A DNA stretch of 28,892 nucleotides. Origin: an uncultured Fusobacterium sp. Its GTDB lineage: Bacteria > Fusobacteriota > Fusobacteriia > Fusobacteriales > Fusobacteriaceae. How positions within the stretch are numbered: the stretch's first letter is position 1; the number at the start of each line of letters is the position of its first letter. Made by a program: the position numbers and the translations under genes. Below are positions 23,203-28,892 of this stretch, piece after piece. The notes beneath the pieces were generated by a model. It was not told where the DNA came from and ran no database searches. It saw nothing but the letters and a program-made list of their open reading frames with translations. The DNA lies in the NCBI GenBank assembly GCA_900543175.1, contig UQQO01000011.1, forward strand, positions 1 through 28,892, in the 5' to 3' direction.

Positions 23203-24666
23203 ATGTCAAGTAGCACAGAAACAAAAAAACTTGGAGTTCTTTCATTAGCAGGATTAGTTATTAGTGCTATGATAGGAGGTGGAATATATAATCTGCCTCA
23301 AAATATGGCACAAGGAGCTTCAGCAGGAGCAGTTGGAATAGCATGGATCATTACAGGAATTGGAATGTATTTCCTAACTAATACCTTTAGAGTTTTGTCA
23401 ACAGTAAGACCAGATGCAAAATCAGGAATATATATGTATGCTAGATTGGGATTTGGAAAGTTGACAGGATTCTTAATGGCGTGGGGATACTGGTTATCTT
23501 CAATTTTTGCCAATGTAGGTTATGCTATACTTCTTATGGATTCATTAAACTATTTTTTCCCACCACACTTTAAAGGTGGAAACAATCTACCATCAGTTAT
23601 AGGTGGATCTATTCTTATTTGGTTGATGTATTTTATGATAATGGCAGGGGTTAAACAAGCTGCTAGTATAAATATTATAGGAACAATAGCAAAATTAGTT
23701 CCAATAGCTGTATTTATTATAGCAAGCTTATTTGTATTTAAGTTCTCAATGTTTGATACAAACTTTTGGGGACATGAAACAATAAAAGCTATTCATGATA
23801 CAAACCTAGGTGGAATTGGTGGACAGATAAAGAGTACAATGTTAGTAACTTTATGGTCATTTATAGGTATTGAAGGAGCTGTAGTTATTTCAGATAGGGC
23901 AGAAAGCCAAAAAGCAGTAAGTAAAGCTACTTTAATAGGATTTTTACTATGTTGGTTATCATATACTGCAATTTCAATGTTACCATTTGGATTGTTATCA
24001 CAAGGGGAATTAGCAGTATTAGCTCCACCTTCAGCAGCAGCAGTATTAGCTGATATAGTTGGTGAATGGGGAGAATGGTTCATGAATATAGGAGTTATTA
24101 TAGCTCTACTAAGTTCTTGGTTAGTTTGGACAGTATTCTTAGCTGAAGTACCTTATGCTTGTGCAAAAGATGGAACTTTCCCTAAAATTTTTGCTAAAGA
24201 AAATAAAAATGGTACTCCATCATTTGCTCTTTTAGTTTCAAGTATAGCTATGCAATTAACAATGGTATTAGTATACTTTGCAAATAATGCTTGGAATGCT
24301 ATGTTAAGTATAACAGGAGTTATGATACTACCAGCATATATGGCATCAACACTATATTTATGGCAAATTTCTAAGAGAGGAGATATTCCTAAAGATGTTG
24401 GAATAAAAACAAAAACAGCATTGATAACAGGAGTTTTAGGAAGTATATATGGAGCATGGTTAATATATGCAGCAGGATTAAAATATCTAGTAATGGCAAG
24501 TATACTATTTGCTATTGGAATATTAGTATTCTGTAAAGCTCGTGAGGAAAATAAAGGAGAAAATGAACCTATATTTACTGAAAAAGAGAAAATGGCAGCA
24601 ATAGCTTTGGTAATTATAGCTATTATTGCTCTATATTTATTGATAACTAAAAAAGTTACAATTTAA
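23203..24666 (+). CDS. ArcD-type basic amino acid antiporter (APC superfamily)
   Basis: An inner-membrane antiporter of 487 residues with 12 or more hydrophobic segments. The first helix carries SAMIGGGIYNLPQNMA, the substrate-binding glycine loop of the APC superfamily, closely like the arginine:ornithine antiporter ArcD of Pseudomonas (from memory: SMIGGGIFSLPQNMA). LWSFIGIEGAVVISDRAE and GWGYWLSSIFANVGYA are also typical. Sharing the intergenic region with adiA implies arginine/agmatine exchange, the job of AdiC in E. coli, though this protein looks nearer ArcD than AdiC. Arginine/ornithine exchange is the alternative. The ATG is preceded by AGGAGG. A long hairpin follows. Confidence 0.88.
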   Translation: MSSSTETKKLGVLSLAGLVISAMIGGGIYNLPQNMAQGASAGAVGIAWIITGIGMYFLTNTFRVLSTVRPDAKSGIYMYARLGFGKLTGFLMAWGYWLSSIFANVGYAILLMDSLNYFFPPHFKGGNNLPSVIGGSILIWLMYFMIMAGVKQAASINIIGTIAKLVPIAVFIIASLFVFKFSMFDTNFWGHETIKAIHDTNLGGIGGQIKSTMLVTLWSFIGIEGAVVISDRAESQKAVSKATLIGFLLCWLSYTAISMLPFGLLSQGELAVLAPPSAAAVLADIVGEWGEWFMNIGVIIALLSSWLVWTVFLAEVPYACAKDGTFPKIFAKENKNGTPSFALLVSSIAMQLTMVLVYFANNAWNAMLSITGVMILPAYMASTLYLWQISKRGDIPKDVGIKTKTALITGVLGSIYGAWLIYAAGLKYLVMASILFAIGILVFCKAREENKGENEPIFTEKEKMAAIALVIIAIIALYLLITKKVTI

Positions 24667-24680
24667 ATGGTGTAAATAAA

Positions 24681-24715
24681 AAATGGGCTGGGTAAATATT
24701 TTACTCAGCTCATTT
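24681..24715. terminator. Bidirectional terminator between the antiporter and MATE genes
   Basis: AAATGGGCTGGGTAAA (24681-24696) pairs with TTTACTCAGCTCATTT (24700-24715), 16 bp with two G-U pairs. The minus strand continues with TTTTTTATTT, so it works best for the MATE transcript; on the plus strand the T-tail is weak. Confidence 0.7.
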
Positions 24716-24743
24716 ATATTAAATAAAACATATTTAAATTTTT

Positions 24744-26114
24744 TTATATAATTTTGTATTCTAGCCATCTTCCTTTCATAAGACGGATTGTAAATAGAGA
24801 TGCTCTAAAAATCCAATCTATAACCATTGCAATCCATACTCCAATTGCTCCTAAACCAAACCAAGTTCCTAAGATAACACTAAAGAAAATACGGAAAGCA
24901 ATCATTGAGAAAATAGAGATAAACATACAAAATTTTACATCTCCTGCTGCTCTTAAAGCATTTGGCATAGTAAATGAAGTTGGCCATAATAAAATTGCCA
25001 TTCCATTATGTATAAAAACTAGAATATATGAGTATCTATAAACCTCTTTTGACAATGAAAAGAGATTTAATAATGTTGGTAAGAAAACTAAAATTACTAT
25101 ATTGATTGCTAATGTTATCTGATATGTTAATTTCCATATTTTTTTTGTATAGAAAACAGCCTCATCTTTTTTTTCAGCTCCCATACAATGTCCTATCACT
25201 GTAAGCATTGCAAGGTTCATAGCTTGTCCAGCAATAGTTCCCATAGAATCTAATCCATTTGCAACAGCATTTGCAGCAATCTGTGTTGTTCCATAATTAG
25301 AGATTATACTAACAACTAACACTCTTCCTAATTGGAAGATTCCATTTTCTATACCACTAGGAATTCCAATATAAAGAATACGGTAGATCATCTCTTTATC
25401 CCACATAAAAATCTCTTTACGAGATACAGTGACTAGGTTTTTCTTTTTCTCTAGTAGAGAAAAGATAACTAGAGTACCTACAAATCTTGAAAATAAAGTT
25501 GATAGTGCTGCTCCCATAACTCCCATAGAAAATCCAAAAATAAGAATGGCATTACCTATTCCATTTAAAATATTCATTCCTACAGATATTTTCATAGATA
25601 TCTTAGCATTACCCATTGATCTAAAAATAGCAGAACATGAACCAAATACTGCAATAAATGGATATGAACATGCAGAAATTAAAAAATATATTTTTGCATT
25701 TTTCATTACATCAGCTTCTATAGCTCCAAAAAATAGTTTTAAAATAAAGTGGTTATTAAAAATGAAAATAACCATGAATATAGTTGAAATAACCGCAGCG
25801 ATCATAATAAGCTGTGAAGCAACTGTAGATGCCTTTTTTATATTTTTACTTCCTAAATACTGTGATAAAATAACAGTTCCACCAGTAGCAATGGCAACAA
25901 ATATATTGATCATTAAATTGTTTATCATATCAACTAAAGAGACTCCTGACATGGCAGCTTCTCCAGCATAAGAGATCATTATAGTATCTACCATTCCAAC
26001 AGTAATTGCTAATACTTGTTCAATTATTAATGGATATATCAATTTTTGTAATTGTTTAGGTGTAAATAGAGTTCCTTTTGTTTTATTATATTTGCTCAAT
26101 ATACCATAATTCAT
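24744..26114 (-). CDS. MATE family multidrug/toxin efflux transporter
   Basis: A twelve-helix inner-membrane exporter of the MATE family, using a sodium or proton gradient to expel cationic compounds. The N-terminal QLQKLIYPLIIEQVLAITVG, then MVDTIMISYAGEAAMSGVSL, and ATGGTVILSQYLGSKN are typical of the first two helices, with the second half repeating the fold (IPSGIENGIFQLGRVLVV). Length (457) is usual. Its substrate cannot be read. The ATG at 26114 has no Shine-Dalgarno sequence at normal spacing; AAAGGAGA at 26138-26131 instead serves a 14-codon overlapping reading frame, so coupling or a different start is possible (TTG 26117 is the next in-frame alternative). Confidence 0.88.
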   Translation of the reverse strand: MNYGILSKYNKTKGTLFTPKQLQKLIYPLIIEQVLAITVGMVDTIMISYAGEAAMSGVSLVDMINNLMINIFVAIATGGTVILSQYLGSKNIKKASTVASQLIMIAAVISTIFMVIFIFNNHFILKLFFGAIEADVMKNAKIYFLISACSYPFIAVFGSCSAIFRSMGNAKISMKISVGMNILNGIGNAILIFGFSMGVMGAALSTLFSRFVGTLVIFSLLEKKKNLVTVSRKEIFMWDKEMIYRILYIGIPSGIENGIFQLGRVLVVSIISNYGTTQIAANAVANGLDSMGTIAGQAMNLAMLTVIGHCMGAEKKDEAVFYTKKIWKLTYQITLAINIVILVFLPTLLNLFSLSKEVYRYSYILVFIHNGMAILLWPTSFTMPNALRAAGDVKFCMFISIFSMIAFRIFFSVILGTWFGLGAIGVWIAMVIDWIFRASLFTIRLMKGRWLEYKII

Positions 26115-26130
26115 CAAAATAAATCATCAT
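26086..26130 (-). CDS. Possible 14-residue leader peptide overlapping the MATE start
   Basis: ATG at 26130 follows AGGAGA closely and reads MMIYFDELWYIEQI before TAA at 26088-26086. It overlaps the first 29 bases of the MATE gene in another frame. Translation of it could open or couple the MATE start. It is too short to be sure that it is translated. Confidence 0.35.
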   Translation of the reverse strand: MMIYFDELWYIEQI

Positions 26131-26381
26131 TCTCCTTTGCTATTAGTATGCTACTTCAATGATTTGAAGAATAAAATTATTTAGCAATGGCAATTATAAA
26201 CTTTGAAAAATAATATGTCAAGTTTATTTGTTTTAAAAATTAAAAGTTATTTTTCTATATTGTTTTATAAAAAAGAAAGTTGATAAAGGCAAATGTTTAA
26301 ATTTTGTTTTTATTGGCTTTTTTTAGTTATAAAAATTCAATAGAAAGATTGATGTATAAAGACGAAAAAATTTCTTTTATG

Positions 26382-26397
26382 TGACATTATTATGTCA
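26382..26397. promoter_or_regulatory. Palindromic operator candidate upstream of the porin gene
   Basis: TGACAT-TATT-ATGTCA is a perfect 6-bp inverted repeat with a 4-base spacer, inside the 600-base gap between the MATE and porin genes. The flanks (TGTGACAT, ATGTCAAA) give it a CRP/FNR-like look. The rest of 26131-26500 is very AT-rich with no ORF I would support. Confidence 0.4.
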
Positions 26398-26510
26398 AAG
26401 AAATGAAGAAACAATTATAAATTATTCGTTTAAAAAAAATAAAAAAACATTTTTTTAACTTTTTATACCATGTTTTAAAGTGAATAACTAAAGATTAAAA
26501 CATTGATAAA

Positions 26511-26538
26511 TTGAGAAAAAAATAATAACTCCTAAAAT
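26511..26538 (+). promoter_or_regulatory. Candidate porin promoter
   Basis: TTGAGA (26511-26516), 16 bases, TAAAAT (26533-26538). Two further T/A-rich -10-like boxes lie downstream (TATACT at 26564-26569), so the true start is uncertain. Either places both leader hairpins in the mRNA. Confidence 0.4.
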
Positions 26539-26590
26539 TCACATATAAAACATTATAGAGGGCTATACTTACATATGTAGAAAAGAAGAG

Positions 26591-26616
26591 TTGTGAGAGT
26601 TGCTAATCTCTCATAA
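26591..26616 (+). repeat. First porin-leader hairpin
   Basis: TTGTGAGAG (26591-26599) pairs with CTCTCATAA (26608-26616), 9 bp with one G-U pair and an 8-base loop (TTGCTAAT). It is followed by a T/C-rich linker and no T-run, so it is unlikely to be a terminator. Confidence 0.6.
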
Positions 26617-26635
26617 TTTGTTTTCTCTCCAAAAT

Positions 26636-26689
26636 AAACTACAAGAATATACGAGATAACTCCCAGAATCTCCGTATTCTTGTAGTTTA
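26636..26689 (+). promoter_or_regulatory. Second porin-leader hairpin with loop complementary to the ribosome binding site
   Basis: AAACTACAAGAATA (26636-26649) pairs perfectly with TATTCTTGTAGTTT over 14 bp, topped by GAGAT/ATCTC with small bulges. The loop contains ACTCCC (26659-26664), able to pair with GGGGGT of the porin Shine-Dalgarno site (26705-26710), 6 bp with one G-U. The hairpin ends about 28 bases before the ATG. It may control translation or protect the mRNA end, as leader stems do in ompA mRNA. Confidence 0.6.
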
Positions 26690-26716
26690 ATTAAAAAGAT
26701 ACTAGGGGGTATTTTT

Positions 26717-27832
26717 ATGAAAAAATCTTTATTATTAGTTGGGGCGTTTTTAGCAGTTACAGCCATGGCACAGGCAAAAGAAATAGTTCCTGAACCAGTT
26801 GTAGTTGAGGAAACACCAGTACAAATTGTTGAAAAAGAAGTTATTGTTTATAGAGACAGAGAGCCAGAAGGATTTAAACCTAATGGATATGTTGATTTAC
26901 AATACAGATATTATGGAGAAGCAGAAGAGCTTAATAACAAAAATAACAAAGTAAGTAACAACTATGGAAGAACACAATTATTAGGACAAATTAATATGAC
27001 AGAAAAACAATCATTAGAATACAGAGTAAGATCTTATAATGATTGGAACTCAGTTACAAATAAAAATCAAGAGGGAGAAAATGGAACTCAAACAAGATTG
27101 AGATATTTCTATGATCATGGAAATTTAGGAGATTCAAAAGTTGATCTTACTTCAAGATTAGAATATAAAAAAGATACTGATGATGTTCAATCATTAGAAT
27201 ATCAAGCAAGATTTAATATAGCAGATTATCTATTTAACAATGATTTTATAAAAACAACAAGCTTTACTTTTGCACCAAAATATAAATATAAATGGGCAAA
27301 AAATAGTGCTGATTATGAAAATATTTTAGGATTAGATCTATTTACTATGAACCAATTACCATTAGGATTCTCATTTGAGTTCAATTTATATGGTGATCAA
27401 CATTTCTATGGAGAACGTCAAGCAACTGGAGCAAAAGATACAGTAAGAAATAATACAAGCTTAACTATGGAAGCATACTTATATAACACAACAAACTTAT
27501 ATGCAAATGATGATGTAACAGTAGATTTCTACTTTGAAGGTGGATATGATCCATATACATGGAATTCAGAAAAAATTCAAAGAACAGTAAAAGCTGATGC
27601 AAAAGCTATTGAACCAGCTGATTTAAAAGCAGATAATTATAATTACTATCATAATTCATATCAATTATATGCTTATCCTCAACTTATAACTACTTATAAA
27701 GTAACACCAAACTTAAATGTTTACACTTCATTAGGAGCAGAGTATAGAAACTGGGCTTATCAAAGTGAAAAAAGTGCTAGAGATTGGAGATGGCAACCAA
27801 CTGCTGTAGTAGGATTTAGAACTACTTTCTAA
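26717..27832 (+). CDS. FomA-like outer-membrane porin
   Basis: An outer-membrane beta-barrel protein of 371 residues. Residues 1-20 form a signal peptide (MKKSLLLVGAFLAVTAMAQA, cut before KEIVPEP). A short Glu/Val/Pro-rich linker with VEKEVIVYRDRE follows; then come alternating strands, ending in WQPTAVVGFRTTF with terminal phenylalanine, the barrel assembly signal. The N-terminal linker and the WRWQPTA ending match FomA, the major porin of Fusobacterium nucleatum as I remember it. It is probably a general diffusion pore and surface antigen, also linked to adhesion in FomA studies. The AGGGGGT ribosome binding site is unusually strong, and the leader folds. A perfect terminator follows. It may be one of several porin paralogues. 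Confidence 0.9.
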   Translation: MKKSLLLVGAFLAVTAMAQAKEIVPEPVVVEETPVQIVEKEVIVYRDREPEGFKPNGYVDLQYRYYGEAEELNNKNNKVSNNYGRTQLLGQINMTEKQSLEYRVRSYNDWNSVTNKNQEGENGTQTRLRYFYDHGNLGDSKVDLTSRLEYKKDTDDVQSLEYQARFNIADYLFNNDFIKTTSFTFAPKYKYKWAKNSADYENILGLDLFTMNQLPLGFSFEFNLYGDQHFYGERQATGAKDTVRNNTSLTMEAYLYNTTNLYANDDVTVDFYFEGGYDPYTWNSEKIQRTVKADAKAIEPADLKADNYNYYHNSYQLYAYPQLITTYKVTPNLNVYTSLGAEYRNWAYQSEKSARDWRWQPTAVVGFRTTF

Positions 27833-27872
27833 GATTAACTTACAATAAAATTTACATAAATACTGACTGTAG

Positions 27873-27912
27873 AAAAAAAGGCTAACTGAAGAGATTCGGT
27901 TAGTCTTTTTTT
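27873..27912 (+). terminator. Strong terminator after the porin gene
   Basis: AAAAAAAGGCTAACTGA (27873-27889) pairs with TCGGTTAGTCTTTTTTT (27896-27912) over 17 bp (two G-U pairs), a 6-base loop, with the T-run inside the stem. Confidence 0.85.
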
Positions 27913-28044
27913 ATGAAAAAATTATGAAGAAAATAAAAGTATAAATTAAAAAAATTTTTGTCTAGATATAGAATAAAAAATATTAAAAAAATATATATAG
28001 TATAGAAAGAAGAATATATTAAAAAAACTAAAAAAAATATTGAC

Positions 28045-28137
28045 CCTAAAGTTACTTTATAGTTTAAAATATATAATATTCTAAAATTTTATATTGTTTT
28101 TATGATATAAAAATAGAAATAGAGTAACTTCTTTAGG
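28045..28137. repeat. 12-bp interrupted inverted repeat in the porin-tetR gap
   Basis: CCTAAAGTTACT (28045-28056) pairs with AGTAAC-TTC-TTTAGG (28123-28137; 3-base bulge), enclosing 66 very AT-rich bases. TTGACC at 28040-28045 is a -35-like box, without a well-spaced -10. The rest of 27913-28160 shows no ORF. Confidence 0.35.
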
Positions 28138-28160
28138 AGTGTAAAAAAATAAAAATTATG

Positions 28161-28209
28161 TTGACTTATAAGTCATAAAGGTGTAAAATCTAAGCTGACT
28201 AATAAGTCA
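28161..28209 (+). promoter_or_regulatory. tetR promoter with two operator copies
   Basis: TTGACT (28161-28166), 17 bases, TAAAAT (28184-28189) form the core promoter. TGACT-TATA-AGTCA (28162-28175) overlaps the -35, and TGACT-AATA-AGTCA (28196-28209) lies at the expected transcription start. The two copies share 5-bp arms and 4-base centres and are 34 bp apart. Binding by the encoded TetR protein would block transcription, so autorepression is likely. Confidence 0.75.
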
Positions 28210-28230
28210 AAAAAATAAAGGAGTTATGTG

Positions 28231-28869
28231 ATGGAAGGAAAGGGGAAAAAAGAACAGATAGTAGAAGCAGCTATGTCTTTAATATTAAAAAATGGATATT
28301 CCCATACATCAGTTGAAGATATAACTAATTCTATTGGAATAGCCAAAGGGAGTTTCTATACATATTTTAAAAGTAAGAGTCTCCTCTTGAGAACAATAAT
28401 AGAGGAACAGATTAAAAGTAGTCTTGAACAGCAAGAGAAACAGATCAGGGAGGGAAAAGATTTTGATGAAATTCTATTAAAAAATATAGTTTCAAGGGTA
28501 AAATTTTTAAAAAAAGATCTGAAAAGACAACTTGTATTGATAAATCTTGCTAGAAATGTAGATGTATTGGGAAAAGATGTTAGAGATCTAATGATAAAAA
28601 TAGAAACTATAAATTATAATTTCATAGAAAAACTATTAAATAGATATAATTCTCAATTAAAATTAAATAAAAATGAAATAGACCAATACTCTCAAATTAT
28701 TAACTCTATAATTAGAGGTTTTAAAATGACTAATATCTTTTTTGATGATAATAGTGAAGATAACTTCTTTATAAAAGATATTGCAGAGGCAGAAAAAAGA
28801 ATAAATCATAAGAGTTTTGATGAAGGGATATATTTCATATATAAAAGTATATTAAAAATGTTAAAATAA
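28231..28869 (+). CDS. TetR/AcrR family transcriptional regulator
   Basis: A DNA-binding repressor of 212 residues. The TetR helix-turn-helix lies in the first 55 residues: KKEQIVEAAMSLILKNGY, then TSVEDITNSIGIAKGSFY, and TYFKSKSLLL. The C-terminal helices (about 60-212), with many charged residues, form the ligand and dimerisation part and are not characterised. The start is ATG 28231 behind AAGGAG; an adjacent GTG at 28228 is the alternative. Two TGACT-N4-AGTCA operators surround its promoter. TetR proteins of this sort often control an efflux or outer-membrane operon lying immediately downstream, which is outside the window (only 23 bases remain). Confidence 0.92.
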   Translation: MEGKGKKEQIVEAAMSLILKNGYSHTSVEDITNSIGIAKGSFYTYFKSKSLLLRTIIEEQIKSSLEQQEKQIREGKDFDEILLKNIVSRVKFLKKDLKRQLVLINLARNVDVLGKDVRDLMIKIETINYNFIEKLLNRYNSQLKLNKNEIDQYSQIINSIIRGFKMTNIFFDDNSEDNFFIKDIAEAEKRINHKSFDEGIYFIYKSILKMLK

Positions 28870-28892
28870 ATTTTAAAATATAAAGCATAATC

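Noticed and set aside
25429..25971. 180-codon plus-strand frame inside the MATE gene
   Set aside because: It lies wholly antisense to an intact, conserved transporter and has no recognisable motif.

Overview
The window looks like a chromosomal segment of a Fusobacterium. The sequence is very AT-rich with A/T-ending codons and strong GGAGG-type ribosome binding sites. It carries a FomA-like trimeric porin gene (signal peptide, terminal Phe, C-terminal WRWQPTAVVGF stretch), SepF and RicT, which are usually thought of as Gram-positive proteins, and late cobalamin genes. Cobalamin genes together with an AdiA-type arginine decarboxylase make me think of the F. mortiferum/varium/ulcerans side of the genus, but that is inference. 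I see no tRNA, rRNA, CRISPR array or intact insertion sequence.

Layout. 217-5286 (+): a probable operon of phosphoglucomutase, hemW, a YggS-type PLP protein, sepF and a PP-loop tRNA-thiolation-like enzyme. 5435-6772 (+): a sodium:alanine/glycine symporter. 6853-8906 (+): proB-proA. 8941-10891 (-): two tandem TtcA-like enzymes and yccF, divergent from a small Cys-rich helix-turn-helix-like gene (11022). 11503-12917 (+): rfbC-rfbD. 13031-18356 (+): a tight operon of cobU, cobS, cobC-like, cobT, radC, ricT and trmN6. 18432-20339 (+): an ankyrin protein, an AlkD-like glycosylase and a CAT-like acetyltransferase. 20755-24666: divergent adiA (-) and an ArcD-type antiporter (+), likely an arginine decarboxylation/exchange module. 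24744-26114 (-): a MATE exporter. 26717-27832 (+): the porin. 28231-28869 (+): a TetR regulator behind two matching operators.

The most unusual locus is at about 20437-20757, in the gap between the convergent CAT-like and adiA genes. A near-consensus promoter drives a roughly 285-nt RNA that encodes a 36-residue single-span membrane peptide. The RNA can close into a three-way junction: its 5' end pairs with its 3' end, a perfect 14-bp helix ends at the ribosome binding site, and the 3' UTR pairs with the Shine-Dalgarno sequence. Two 7-mers and their two complements offer competing pairings. This resembles the architecture of type I toxin mRNAs (hok, AapA1), but I do not recognise the peptide or RNA family. 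A second RNA-control candidate is the porin leader, where a hairpin loop can pair with the Shine-Dalgarno sequence. Several palindromic operator candidates overlap core promoters (10981, 12989, 28162, 28196).
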